Assembly: GCF_019977315.1 (NCBI RefSeq)
Contig: NZ_AP024652.1
Span: 1,178,001 to 1,242,000 of the forward strand
Direction of reading: 5' to 3'
DNA length: 64,000 bases
From: Arthrobacter sp. StoSoilB22
GTDB lineage: Bacteria; Actinomycetota; Actinomycetes; Actinomycetales; Micrococcaceae
Shown here: one piece after another, positions 52,781-61,767 of the stretch
Numbering within the stretch: the first letter of the stretch is position 1
Layout of the letters: every line of letters begins with the position of its first letter
The notes under the pieces: generated by a model
Told to the model about the DNA's origin: nothing
What the model saw: only the letters and a program-made list of their open reading frames with translations
The model's database searches: none
Program-made: the position numbers and the translations under genes

Positions 52781-52849
52781 CCTGGGGAACGTGGGGTGCG
52801 CCGGGCGGGAACGGGTGCGCAGAAGAGGGCAGGCCGGGGTCCGACACAG

Positions 52850-52976
52850 CCCGGCCTTCCCCATCGAGGCCGCGCTGATGGGGTTCGGCGCAGCCGTCCT
52901 TGTGGGCGCACTCTCCGGAGCCATTCGTGCGCTCGTGGCGGTGCGTGTCAAGGTCATTGACGCGATCCGGTTCTGA
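52850..52976 (+). pseudogene. C-terminal fragment of an FtsX/MacB-like permease
   Basis: The frame ending at 52976 encodes PIEAALMGFGAAVLVGALSG followed by AIRALVAVRVKVIDAIRF, which matches the last transmembrane helix and the terminal ...xDALR tail of MacB-type ABC permeases. Nothing upstream on this strand continues the protein. The fragment is tail-to-tail with, and overlaps, the end of the ABC ATPase gene, suggesting a deletion or inversion at an ABC exporter locus. Confidence 0.6.
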
Positions 52977-53646
52977 CCTCCTCGGTAAGCCTGCCCTGCT
53001 GAAGCCGGAAGCAACGCTCGGTTTTCCGGGCCAGGCTGCGGTCGTGCGTGACTACCAGGATGGTGGTGTTGTGATCGCGGCTCAGGGAGCTCAACAGTTC
53101 AATGATGTGCTCACCGGTTTGCTCATCCAGGTTTCCGGTGGGCTCATCGGCGAGGATCAGCTTGGGCTCGTTGGCCAAAGCCCGGGCAATCGCCACACGC
53201 TGCTGCTCCCCGCCGGACAATCGGTTGGTGCGGCGTGAGTGCTTCTCCGGGTCCAACTGCACCTGCTCCAAAAGCTCTTTGGCCCGCTGCAGCCTGGCCG
53301 CTTTGCGGACACCGGCGAACTCCATGGGCAGCATCACGTTGTCCACTGCGCTGAGGTTGGGGATCAGGTTGAACTGCTGGAAAACAAATCCGATGTCCCG
53401 GCGGCGATACTCGGTCAGCTTGCCGTCCGGCAGACCGGCCAGGCTGACGCCATCCACGACGACGTCCCCTGAGGTGGGTTTGTCCAGCGCACCCAGGAGG
53501 GACAACAGTGTGCTTTTGCCGCTGCCGCTCTTGCCCACAATGGATGCCAGCGAGCCCTTTTCAAGCTCAAAATTCACGCCGTTGACGGGTTTGATGGTCC
53601 GGTCACCGGACTTGAACTGACGGACCAGATCCTTGACTACAATCAC
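52954..53646 (-). CDS. MacB/LolD-type ABC transporter ATP-binding protein
   Basis: A 230-residue ATPase. Walker A is GKSGSGKSTLLSLLG (about residues 38-52), the Q-loop FVFQQFNLIPNLSAVDNV, the signature NRLSGGEQQRVAIARAL (LSGGEQ), Walker B KLILADEPTGNLD and the H-switch ILVVTHDRS. It pairs with the FtsX-type permease gene three bases upstream to drive an exporter or mechanotransmission complex. The nearby start of transcription is on the permease side. Confidence 0.95.
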   Translation of the reverse strand: MIVVKDLVRQFKSGDRTIKPVNGVNFELEKGSLASIVGKSGSGKSTLLSLLGALDKPTSGDVVVDGVSLAGLPDGKLTEYRRRDIGFVFQQFNLIPNLSAVDNVMLPMEFAGVRKAARLQRAKELLEQVQLDPEKHSRRTNRLSGGEQQRVAIARALANEPKLILADEPTGNLDEQTGEHIIELLSSLSRDHNTTILVVTHDRSLARKTERCFRLQQGRLTEEVRTGSRQ

Positions 53647-53648
53647 GG

Positions 53649-55085
53649 CTATTCTCCTCGGAGTACTTCGATGGGACGGATGCGGGCGGTCAGCAATGCC
53701 GGGACCAACGCGCCGATGATGGCTACTGCGAACACGGCTGCGATACCTGCCGCGAGGACCCCGGGGGAGACGCTCGCTGTCACGGAGGTCAGCAACTGTG
53801 AGGCTCCACCGAACGGCCCGCCCTGGCCACCGCCCATGCCGCCACCCGGGACGCCTCCGTTAGGCATGGCACCTGCGAGCCCGCCGCCACGCTGGGTGGT
53901 GGTGGCCGCCGTCGTTGTGGTGTTCGAACTGATGAGCGCGGAGGCGATGCCGCCGCTGGCCAGGGAAGCAATCACGGCGCCCACAACACTGCCAAGGGCC
54001 ACCAGGACCAACGACTCAAGGACGAACTGCAACCCGATGGTACGGTTCCGGGCACCGATGGCTTTCAGGACACCGATTTCGCGGCGGCGCTCGCGGACCA
54101 GCATGACCATGATGAGCAGAATGATGATCCCGGCAGTGGCCAGTGCCGCGATGAAAGCGATGAGCGAGATGTTCTTGACACTGTCCAGCGAGCTGACAGC
54201 GGTTTCGAGGTTGCGCTGGCCCTGGGTGACATCGGCCTTGTCCGTGCCGAGAGCGTCCTGGACAGCGGTCTTGGTGCTGTCCACGTTTTCCATGCTGTTG
54301 ACCGTCACGATCATGGTGGAGAGTTCATCCGGGGTTTCGGCCAGTGTTTGGGCCTCCGGGAGGGTTACGTAGACGGCGTTGTTGCCAAAAGTGGTCCCGG
54401 CGTCGAAGATGCCCGCCACGGTGAACGTCTTGTCCTGGATGGTGAACGTGGAGCCAACCGTCAGGCTGTTCTTCTCAGCCAACGACGTGCCCACAAGGGC
54501 CTTCGCCTCCGACGCCGCGTAGTCTCCCAAGCCGGTCCCGCTGGTGATGTCCAGGGCCTTGCCTGTGCTGTCTACCTCGGCGCCGATGCCTGTTGCGGTG
54601 ATTGGGAGCGTGCGCGCTGGCTGGGTGCTGCCTGTTGTTCCGGTGGACCCGTTGCGGTTGCCGAGCGTACCGGCGTCGACGGCGGCCGTCAGGTTGGTGC
54701 TGACCGTCGCCTGCTGCCCGCCGGGACCGAAGCCACCGCCCGGGCCGGCCTGCTGCGTGGTTTCGGTGGTAGCCGTGGTCGCCGTCTGCAGACGAAGGGC
54801 CTTGGTACCAACCACCGATGTCACATTGGCGACCGAAGCCGCAGTCTCAGCCTCCGCCGTCGTGAGTGGTTCACCGCCGCCTTCAAAGCCTTGGCCACCA
54901 GCTGGATTCACCGTCAGGGTGGTGCCCACGGAGGCATTGAGCTCCTGAACCTTGGCACCCACGGCCTGGTTGGCCACGAGCATGGCCAACGCCAGGCCGA
55001 TGGCTACGGCCAGGACGGCAACAACCGCCGCCGTTCTGATCTTGTTGCGGAAGGCATTACCTACACTTCGGGCAAGGACGCTCAC
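53649..55085 (-). CDS. MacB/FtsX-type ABC transporter permease
   Basis: A 478-residue protein from the GTG at 55085 (AGGAG upstream). The N-terminal transmembrane helix is TAAVVAVLAVAIGLALAMLV; a large extracytoplasmic MacB-PCD domain follows (about 50-315), then three helices near 330-350, 380-410 and 445-470, ending RIRPIEVLRGE. Two Gly/Gln/Thr-rich low-complexity inserts are unusual: one near residues 125-145 (QQAGPGGGFGPGGQQ) and one near 410-440 (QRGGGLAGAMPNGGVPGG). Substrate unknown. Confidence 0.92.
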   Translation of the reverse strand: MSVLARSVGNAFRNKIRTAAVVAVLAVAIGLALAMLVANQAVGAKVQELNASVGTTLTVNPAGGQGFEGGGEPLTTAEAETAASVANVTSVVGTKALRLQTATTATTETTQQAGPGGGFGPGGQQATVSTNLTAAVDAGTLGNRNGSTGTTGSTQPARTLPITATGIGAEVDSTGKALDITSGTGLGDYAASEAKALVGTSLAEKNSLTVGSTFTIQDKTFTVAGIFDAGTTFGNNAVYVTLPEAQTLAETPDELSTMIVTVNSMENVDSTKTAVQDALGTDKADVTQGQRNLETAVSSLDSVKNISLIAFIAALATAGIIILLIMVMLVRERRREIGVLKAIGARNRTIGLQFVLESLVLVALGSVVGAVIASLASGGIASALISSNTTTTAATTTQRGGGLAGAMPNGGVPGGGMGGGQGGPFGGASQLLTSVTASVSPGVLAAGIAAVFAVAIIGALVPALLTARIRPIEVLRGE

Positions 55086-55212
55086 ATTTCTCCTCTTGAC
55101 CTGCACAATTGGTGGGCCCACTGGACGTGGGCTGCAGATCCAAGACTCGTAAGTGCTGCTGTGCGGCAAGCCTGCCGCAGCTATGCGTGGGCTGTGAAAG
55201 GTGGAGGGCAAG

Positions 55213-55251
55213 CAAAAGCCCCGGCCCGCCTGCTGGCGGACCGGGGCTTTC
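55213..55251 (-). terminator. Terminator after the sugar-binding protein gene
   Basis: A GC-rich hairpin, AAAGCCCCGGTCCGCC with its complement around a short loop, followed on the minus strand by TTTT. It closes the ABC sugar-transport operon that ends at 55279. Confidence 0.85.
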
Positions 55252-55278
55252 TTGTAAGAGGTGTTACTTGATAATCAG

Positions 55279-56376
55279 TTACTTGGTGAGCGGGCCAAGT
55301 ACCGGATCGTCAACGTAAGCCGTCTTGACGTTCTCCAGAGTCACGATCTGCGGCGGGAGAAGGTAAGCCGGGACGGTCTTGACGCCGTTGTTGTAGGATT
55401 CCTTGTCGTTGATCTCCAGTTCCTTGCCGGCCTGGAGGTCCTTCACCATGGTGATGGCGTGCTCAACGAGCTTGCGGGTGTCCTTGTTGATGGTGGAGTA
55501 CTGCTCGCCGGCGATGATCGACTTCACAGACTCAACTTCGGAGTCCTGGCCGGTCACGATGGGGAGCGGCTTGCCGGCGGCCTTGACGGACGTCAGCACT
55601 GCGCGGGCCAAGGTGTCGTTCGGGGAGAGAACGCCGTCCAAGGACGCGCTGCCGTAGCTGCCGGTGAGCAGCGTGTCGGCACGACGCTGGGCGTTCTCAG
55701 CCTTCCAGCCCTGGGTCACAGCCTGTTCGAACGTGGTCTGGCCGGACAGGACCTTGAGGGTTCCGTCGTCGATCTTCGGCTTCAGGACGCTCATGGCGCC
55801 GTCAAAGAAGACCTTCGCGTTGGCGTCATCGGGAGAGCCGGCGAAGAGCTCAATGTTGTACGGACCGGACGCCTTCTTGGCCTTCATTCCGTTCAACAGG
55901 GCCTCGCCCTGAAGGACACCAACCTTGAAGTTGTCGTACGCCACGTAGTAGTCCACGTTCTCGGTGTTGAGAAGCAGGCGGTCGTAAGCGATCACTGTGG
56001 CGCCGGAGTCCTTGGCCTGCTGGAGCTGCGTACCCAGCTGGGCGCCGTCGATGGCTCCCACAATGATGACCTTTGCACCCTTCGTGACCATGGCGCTGAT
56101 CTGGTTCTGCTGCTCGGATACGCCGCCGTTGGCGAACTGGACGTCGGCCTTGAAGCCGGCGCCGGTGAGGCCATCATTGAACAGCTTCTCCGCGAGGACC
56201 CAGTTTTCACTGGTCTTCTGCGGAAGTGCGACGCCGATCAGCGAGTCCTTGGGGAACGCTTCCCCGCCTGCCGTGCTGGTGCTTGAGCCGCTGTCAGTGC
56301 GGCCGCAGGCTGTCAGCGCCAGTGCCGCGATGGCAGCGACTGCTGCTGCCTTTCCTGCTTTACCAAACATTCGCAT
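55279..56376 (-). CDS. chvE: Multiple-monosaccharide ABC transporter substrate-binding lipoprotein (ChvE-like)
   Basis: A 365-residue protein from the ATG at 56376. Lipoprotein signal MRMFGKAGKAAAVAAIAALA with lipobox LTAC. The periplasmic-binding fold (peripla_BP_4) carries IGVALPQKTSENWVLAEKLF, GAKVIIVGAIDGAQLGTQLQ, VIAYDRLLLNTENVDYYVAY and GQDSEVESVKSIIAGEQYST, characteristic of ChvE/XylF-type binding proteins for aldoses such as xylose, arabinose, galactose or glucose. Last gene of the ROK-regulator/ATPase/permease/binding-protein cluster. Confidence 0.92.
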   Translation of the reverse strand: MRMFGKAGKAAAVAAIAALALTACGRTDSGSSTSTAGGEAFPKDSLIGVALPQKTSENWVLAEKLFNDGLTGAGFKADVQFANGGVSEQQNQISAMVTKGAKVIIVGAIDGAQLGTQLQQAKDSGATVIAYDRLLLNTENVDYYVAYDNFKVGVLQGEALLNGMKAKKASGPYNIELFAGSPDDANAKVFFDGAMSVLKPKIDDGTLKVLSGQTTFEQAVTQGWKAENAQRRADTLLTGSYGSASLDGVLSPNDTLARAVLTSVKAAGKPLPIVTGQDSEVESVKSIIAGEQYSTINKDTRKLVEHAITMVKDLQAGKELEINDKESYNNGVKTVPAYLLPPQIVTLENVKTAYVDDPVLGPLTK

Positions 56377-56429
56377 ATCTTGGTTCACTTTCTGTGTGGG
56401 TGGGGTGGAGCGAGTCGTGGGGAAGCGGT

Positions 56430-57701
56430 TTACGCTTCCTTGGAGATGACCTCTTTGGTGGACGTGGTTTCGTCCGGCTTGATCTCGTTGTTGTTTCGCT
56501 GGAATCCCTTGATCAGCATGCCCGTGATGGACCGCTTGCCCTGGGACTTGTTGTAGACATCGAAGGCGACTGCGGCCAGGAGCACCAGGCCCTTGATGAT
56601 CTGGGTGAGGTCGGCGCCAACACCCAAGAGCTGGAGGCCGTTGTTGAGGACAGCCATGACCAGGCCACCTACAATCGAGCCGATCACGGTGCCAACACCA
56701 CCGGTAACGGCGGCGCCACCGATGAAGACGGCTGCAATGGCATCCAGTTCCCAACCGACGCCGTCGAACGGGCCGGAAGCAGTGGAGCGGGCAACGAAGA
56801 TCATGCCTGCCAGGCCAGCCAGGATGGACATGTTCATCATCACCATGAAGTTGACCTTCTTGGACTGAACGCCGGACAGCTCGGCTGCGTGGCGGTTACC
56901 ACCCACGGCGTAGACGTGACGGCCAAGGACGGTCTTGTCAGCGATGAATCCGTAGATGAGCACAAGAACGGCCAGGATCAGGCCGGGGATGGGGAAGGAC
57001 GTTCCGGGGCGGCCGGTGGCGAACAGGTACGTTGCGTAGAGGATGGCACCGCAGATCAGGACCAGCTTGGTGACCTCTACCCAGAGCTCGGGAACGTCGG
57101 CGCCAAGGGCCTTTGCTGCTGCACGGGCACGCAGGGACATGATCACAACGAAGGCTGCCGCCACAATGCCAATGAGCAGTGTGAGGTTGTTGAATCCGGT
57201 GTTCGGGCCGATCTCGGGCAGGTAACCGGAACCAATGAACTGGAATTCCTTGGACACCGGGATGGTGTTGGATTTGCCCACGAACTGGTTGAAGCCACGG
57301 AACAGGAGCATGCCGGCCAAGGTCACGATGAAGGCCGGGATGCCCACATACGCTGTCCAAAGTCCCTGCCAGGCGCCGATCACCGCGCCCAGAAGCAGGC
57401 CGAAGAGCACCCCTGCCCACCAAGGCAGGCCCCAGTCCCGCATGGCGAGGGCAACCGATACGCCCACGAATGCGGCCACGGAACCCACCGAGAGGTCGAT
57501 GTGGCCGGCGATGATGACCAGCACCATGCCAATAGCCAGGATCAGGATGTAGGAGTTGCCGTTGAACAGGTTGATCACGTTGCCCGGGGTCAACGTGCGG
57601 CCCCCGGTGAAGATCTGGAAGAAGACGATAAGTGCCACCAGGGCGAAGATCATGCCGAACTGGCGGGTATTGCCACCAAATAGCTTCTTGAGCGCGTTCA
57701 T
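56430..57701 (-). CDS. gguB: Multiple-monosaccharide ABC transporter permease (GguB-like)
   Basis: A 423-residue polytopic permease (BPD_transp_2 type) with about ten hydrophobic segments. GNVINLFNGNSYILILAIGM and GHIDLSVGSVAAFVGVSVAL form the conserved N-terminal region of ribose/xylose-type permeases; AVGGNRHAAELSGVQSKKVN is the cytoplasmic EAA-like loop that contacts the ATPase. It lies 44 bases after the ATPase gene and precedes the binding protein gene. Confidence 0.94.
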   Translation of the reverse strand: MNALKKLFGGNTRQFGMIFALVALIVFFQIFTGGRTLTPGNVINLFNGNSYILILAIGMVLVIIAGHIDLSVGSVAAFVGVSVALAMRDWGLPWWAGVLFGLLLGAVIGAWQGLWTAYVGIPAFIVTLAGMLLFRGFNQFVGKSNTIPVSKEFQFIGSGYLPEIGPNTGFNNLTLLIGIVAAAFVVIMSLRARAAAKALGADVPELWVEVTKLVLICGAILYATYLFATGRPGTSFPIPGLILAVLVLIYGFIADKTVLGRHVYAVGGNRHAAELSGVQSKKVNFMVMMNMSILAGLAGMIFVARSTASGPFDGVGWELDAIAAVFIGGAAVTGGVGTVIGSIVGGLVMAVLNNGLQLLGVGADLTQIIKGLVLLAAVAFDVYNKSQGKRSITGMLIKGFQRNNNEIKPDETTSTKEVISKEA

Positions 57702-57745
57702 TGTTTTGGTCCTTGTGTCAGGAAGGGGTAAGGCTGGGCCAACGG

Positions 57746-59302
57746 TCAGGCTGTCTTGCGGGCGGAAGTCATGAGCTTCATGAGGCTTTCCTGGGTTGCT
57801 TCGTTCTTTTCCAGGACACCGGTGATGGCGCCTTCAAAAATGGTGTAGATCCGATCGGACAGGCCCAGGAGCTCAGGAAGCTCCGAGGAAATGACAATCA
57901 CTCCCTTGCCCTGGTTGGCAAGCCTCTGGATGATGCCGTAGATCTCGTACTTGGCACCAACATCGATACCGCGGGTGGGCTCATCCAGGATCAGGAGGTC
58001 CGGATCAGTGAACATCCACTTTGCCAGCACCACCTTCTGCTGATTACCGCCGGAGAGCTTGGCAACGCCTTCCTCAACCGAGGGAGTCTTTGTCCGCAGG
58101 GATTTCCGGTATTCCTCTGCAACGGAGAATTCCTTGCGGGTGTCCACCACGGAGTAGTTGCTGATCTTGTCCAGCGCTGCCGACACTGTGGTGGTCTTGA
58201 TGTCATCCAGCAGGTTCAGGCCCAAGGACTTGCGGTCCTCGGTGACGTAACCGAGTCCGGCGTCGATCGCTGAACGGACGCTGCGGAGGTTGACTGCCTT
58301 GCCGTCCTTGTACACCTGCCCCTTGATGAAGCGTCCGTAGGAGTGGCCGAACAGGGAACGGGCAAGTTCCGTGCGTCCGGCGCCCATGAGACCTGCGAAG
58401 CCAACGATTTCGCCGCGGCGGACGTAGAAGTTGGAGCCTTTGCAGATCAGGCGGTCCTGAATCTGTGGGTGACCCACGGTCCAGTCCTTGACCTCAAAGA
58501 AGACTTCACCGATTTTCGGCTCGTGATCCGGGAAGCGGGACTCGAGCGTCCGGCCCACCATCCCCTTGATGATGCGGTCCTCGTCCACACCATCCCGCTT
58601 GACGTTCAGGGTTTCGATCGACTTGCCGTCGCGGATGATGGTGATCTCGTCCGCGATCTGTTCAATCTCGTTGAGCTTGTGGGAAATGATGATCGAGGTG
58701 ATGCCCTTGCCCTTCAGGCCAAGGATCAGGTCCAGCAGGTGCTGGGAGTCGGATTCGTTCAGTGCCGCCGTGGGCTCGTCCAGGATCAGGAGCTTCACGG
58801 ATTTGTTCAGTGCCTTGGCGATCTCCACCAGCTGCTGCTTGCCGACGCCGATTTCCTTGATGGGGGTATCGGGATCCTCACGAAGGCCAACGCGGGCCAG
58901 GAGTTCGAGGGAGCGCTTGCGGGCTTCCGCCCAGTCAATGACGCCCCATTTGGTGGGTTCGTTGCCCAGGAAGATGTTCTCCATGATGGACAATTCCGGG
59001 ATCAACGCCAGTTCCTGGTGGATGATCACGATGCCCGCGGCTTCGCTTGCGCGGATGTCCTTGAACTGCTGCGTCTGGGCCTGGTACACGATGTCGCCTG
59101 TGTAGCTGCCGTAGGGGTAGACGCCGGACAGGACCTTCATGAGCGTGGATTTGCCGGCGCCGTTCTCACCGCAGATGGCGTGGATTTCGCCGGCCATCAC
59201 GCGCAGGCTCACATTCGACAAGGCCTTCACGCCTGGGAATTCCTTCGTGATCGAGCGCATCTCCAAGAGGATGGGATCACCTTGCGTGTCGAGGGATGTC
59301 AT
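57746..59302 (-). CDS. gguA: Multiple-monosaccharide ABC transporter ATPase (GguA-like)
   Basis: A 518-residue protein with two fused nucleotide-binding domains. The first has Walker [17 protein letters not shown], Walker [12 protein letters not shown] and a divergent signature; the second has a degenerate P-loop ([16 protein letters not shown]), signature [15 protein letters not shown] and Walker [14 protein letters not shown]. This double-domain layout is typical of the RbsA/XylG/GguA group. It should energise sugar import with the GguB-like permease. Confidence 0.95.
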   Translation of the reverse strand: MTSLDTQGDPILLEMRSITKEFPGVKALSNVSLRVMAGEIHAICGENGAGKSTLMKVLSGVYPYGSYTGDIVYQAQTQQFKDIRASEAAGIVIIHQELALIPELSIMENIFLGNEPTKWGVIDWAEARKRSLELLARVGLREDPDTPIKEIGVGKQQLVEIAKALNKSVKLLILDEPTAALNESDSQHLLDLILGLKGKGITSIIISHKLNEIEQIADEITIIRDGKSIETLNVKRDGVDEDRIIKGMVGRTLESRFPDHEPKIGEVFFEVKDWTVGHPQIQDRLICKGSNFYVRRGEIVGFAGLMGAGRTELARSLFGHSYGRFIKGQVYKDGKAVNLRSVRSAIDAGLGYVTEDRKSLGLNLLDDIKTTTVSAALDKISNYSVVDTRKEFSVAEEYRKSLRTKTPSVEEGVAKLSGGNQQKVVLAKWMFTDPDLLILDEPTRGIDVGAKYEIYGIIQRLANQGKGVIVISSELPELLGLSDRIYTIFEGAITGVLEKNEATQESLMKLMTSARKTA

Positions 59303-59431
59303 CAGCCCTTACGCCTCCAATGCATGACTTCGTTGTCGGCCCCGCAATGGCGAGGCTGTCTGATGAAAAAGTAAACTGGATCACCCGTCTTGTCGTCAAG
59401 ACTTGAACGCATGATCCAGCTAACGATTTCG

Positions 59432-60622
59432 TTACCTACCGGTAATGCCTGCGTGTTGGAACACCAACGCAGCCGCTCCCAGCGCTTCTGCACGTGCCCC
59501 GAGGGAGGACATGGCCAAGTGCGTCGTCTCACCCACCACGGGCACAGCGTGGCGCACCAGGCCCCTCCGGATAGGGTCCAGGAGGAGGTCGCCCAGGCCC
59601 GCCAGCGGGCCGCCCACCACAATGACTTCCGGGTTGATCAGATTGGAGACGTTGCCCAAGGCGCGGCCCACCGCCAGTCCGGCGTCGTCCACTACGCGCT
59701 GGGTTGCGGAGTCGCCGGCGAGGCAATTACGGACAATGTCCTGCGGCGTCAGCAGTGCCTCCTGGCCGCGCCCCAATAACTCGATCATGGTGGTGGTGGA
59801 CGCTATCGTTTCCAGGCAACCCCTGTTGCCGCAGCGGCACACCAGGCCGTGTTCGTGAATGGTGGCATGGCCGATTTCCCCGGTGATGCCCACGTTGCCG
59901 TAATAGGGGAATCCATTGAGAATCAGGCCCGCGCCGATGCCCGAGCCGATCTTGAGGAACATGAGGTTTGAGACTCCGCTGTGGGGGCCCCACGTCACTT
60001 CGGACAGGGCGCCCAGGTTCGCGTCGTTGTCAACAAACACGGGGCAGTTCAGTGCTTCCTCCAGCCGATGGAGGATGTCGATGCCCACCCATTCTGGGAG
60101 GATTGCTCCCTGGGCCACCGTGCCGGATCGCCGATCGATGGGGCCCGGGATGCCTGCGCCCGCGCCCACTACCGCGGTACGGTCGATCCCGTTTTCCTGC
60201 AGCAGTTTTTCCAGCAGCAGGACTGCAGCAGCAATGCCCTCTTCTGCCTGGTGACCAAGGGGTAATTCGATGTAATCCTCGGCAATGACGTGATAGCCCA
60301 GCGAGGCCAGGACTACCCGCAGGTGGCGGCGTCCGAAGTCGATTCCGACGGCGACGGCACCGTTGCTGTTCAACCGCACATTGGTTGCCCGGCGGCCGGA
60401 GCTTGTGGTGGGCTCCGTTGATACCAGACCGGCGTCCTGCATGATTTTGACGATGTTGGAAACCGTTGCCGTGGATAGCCCGGTCTGCCGCGAGAGCTCT
60501 GCTTGCGTGGAGGGCCCGCTCAGCAGGCATTCGATGATGCGTTGCTGATTGAGGTGGCGCAGTGCGGACTGCGAGCCGGGTTTTCTTGGATGGCTCTTCG
60601 TTGAGCGCTGCGTTGCGGACAT
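59432..60622 (-). CDS. ROK-family transcriptional regulator (NagC/XylR-like)
   Basis: A 396-residue protein from the ATG at 60622. The N-terminal winged helix is QQRIIECLLSGPSTQAELSR followed by QTGLSTATVSNIVKIMQDAG. The ROK sugar-binding/kinase-like domain starts VAVGIDFGRRHLRVVLASLG, with GAGIPGPIDRRSGTV, the zinc-site signature EHGLVCRCGNRGCLETIAS (CXCGxxGCxE), and VIVGGPLAGLGDLLLDPIRR. It lies 129 bases upstream of the sugar ABC operon on the same strand and is very likely its sugar-responsive repressor. Confidence 0.94.
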   Translation of the reverse strand: MSATQRSTKSHPRKPGSQSALRHLNQQRIIECLLSGPSTQAELSRQTGLSTATVSNIVKIMQDAGLVSTEPTTSSGRRATNVRLNSNGAVAVGIDFGRRHLRVVLASLGYHVIAEDYIELPLGHQAEEGIAAAVLLLEKLLQENGIDRTAVVGAGAGIPGPIDRRSGTVAQGAILPEWVGIDILHRLEEALNCPVFVDNDANLGALSEVTWGPHSGVSNLMFLKIGSGIGAGLILNGFPYYGNVGITGEIGHATIHEHGLVCRCGNRGCLETIASTTTMIELLGRGQEALLTPQDIVRNCLAGDSATQRVVDDAGLAVGRALGNVSNLINPEVIVVGGPLAGLGDLLLDPIRRGLVRHAVPVVGETTHLAMSSLGARAEALGAAALVFQHAGITGR

Positions 60623-60721
60623 GACAAGAAGATTGCCCCACAAGCGAGCTTGTAGTCAAGAAGTGAACACAAGGAGTCAATCATTGCCGACATACTCCAA
60701 CGCAAGAACACTTGACATGTA

Positions 60722-60788
60722 CCCGTTGTGAGGCCCGCTATGCAGGGTAATACCACGCTTTTGGGCGCAGAGCGGGCCTCACAACGGG
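60722..60788. repeat. REP-like hairpin element R9
   Basis: Arms CCCGTTGTGAGGCCCGCTAT... (60722-60743) and ...AGCGGGCCTCACAACGGG (60767-60788) match at 21 of 22 positions. This is the most symmetrical member of the GTTGTGAGGCC family. It lies in the 305-base gap between the divergent ROK and nitrilase genes; the rest of the gap shows nothing else definite. Confidence 0.9.
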
Positions 60789-60927
60789 AGGTTGGGGGCA
60801 ATGTGTCCCGATTTCGCCACCTGTGGGTCCAAACGCCCGGCCGTTGGCACCCGGGCGCGGCCTAGGCTTGAAGAAGAAACCCCGGGCCTTCGTGAGGTAT
60901 CCGGGAACAGGCGAAACCAAGGTGGTA

Positions 60928-61767
60928 ATGATGCTGCTCTCAGTCCTGCAGGCGAACGCTTCCGTCATGGACGTTGAGGCGAACCTGCGCACAATCGACG
61001 ACGCCGCGCAGCGCGCCGCCCACGCGGGGGCCGGGTTGCTCCTGACTCCAGAGTTGTTCCCCGTGGGATATGCCCCTCTGCGTCTGCACGCCGAGTTGGA
61101 CCCTGCCACGCTTCCGGGCATACGTGAACGTTTGGCCGGCATCGCCCGCAGGCACAACATTGGCTTGGTCTACAGCCTTCCGGCCCCGGCTCAGGATGCA
61201 CCAGGTCACGACGACGGCGCACAGCCCCCTCGCGCTGAAGGCGCTTGGAACATCACGGCTACTTTGCTGGACGCCACAGGCAACGAAGTCCTCAACTACG
61301 CAAAGGTTCACCTCTTTGGCCCGGAGGAGCACAAGGCGTTCGTGGCCGCCCAAGAACCTCCCGCCGTCGTGGATTTCAACGGGATCCGCACCTCCATGCT
61401 GATCTGCTACGACGTCGAGTTCCCTGAGGCAGTCCGCGCGGCGGCCACCCGCGGCGCCGAACTCCTCCTGGTGCCAACAGCCCTTTCTGCCGGATTCGAC
61501 AACGTTCCGCAAGTGCTCATCCGCGCCCGTGCGCTGGAAAGCCAGCTGAACGTGGCCTACGCCAACCACTCCGGCCATGAGGACGTGTACAACTTCCTGG
61601 GCGGCAGTGTGGTGGCAGGTCCGGACGGTTCCTTGCTGGCGGCGGCGGGGGAGTCGGCCGCCCTGCTGTTCGCCGAGGTGGGTACAGATTCAGTCAAGGC
61701 AGCTCGCGATGAGGTCCCGTACCTGCGCGAACGCCGGCCGGAACTGTATAAGGAGTGGGAGCACTAG
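60928..61767 (+). CDS. Nitrilase-superfamily carbon-nitrogen hydrolase
   Basis: A 279-residue enzyme from an ATG at 60928 (a second ATG is adjacent); AAGGTGG precedes it. The catalytic triad is visible: Glu in GLLLTPELFPVGY, Lys in NYAKVHLFGPEEH, Cys in SMLICYDVEFPEAVR. The fold and length match aliphatic amidase/omega-amidase-like members. It acts in the cytoplasm on an amide or carbamoyl compound that cannot be specified. Its stop overlaps the end of the convergent PucR regulator gene by four bases. Confidence 0.93.
   Translation: MMLLSVLQANASVMDVEANLRTIDDAAQRAAHAGAGLLLTPELFPVGYAPLRLHAELDPATLPGIRERLAGIARRHNIGLVYSLPAPAQDAPGHDDGAQPPRAEGAWNITATLLDATGNEVLNYAKVHLFGPEEHKAFVAAQEPPAVVDFNGIRTSMLICYDVEFPEAVRAAATRGAELLLVPTALSAGFDNVPQVLIRARALESQLNVAYANHSGHEDVYNFLGGSVVAGPDGSLLAAAGESAALLFAEVGTDSVKAARDEVPYLRERRPELYKEWEH

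Noticed and set aside
56226..57683. 485-codon plus-strand frame opposite the sugar permease
   Set aside because: His/Asp/Gln-rich translation typical of the complement of a membrane protein gene.
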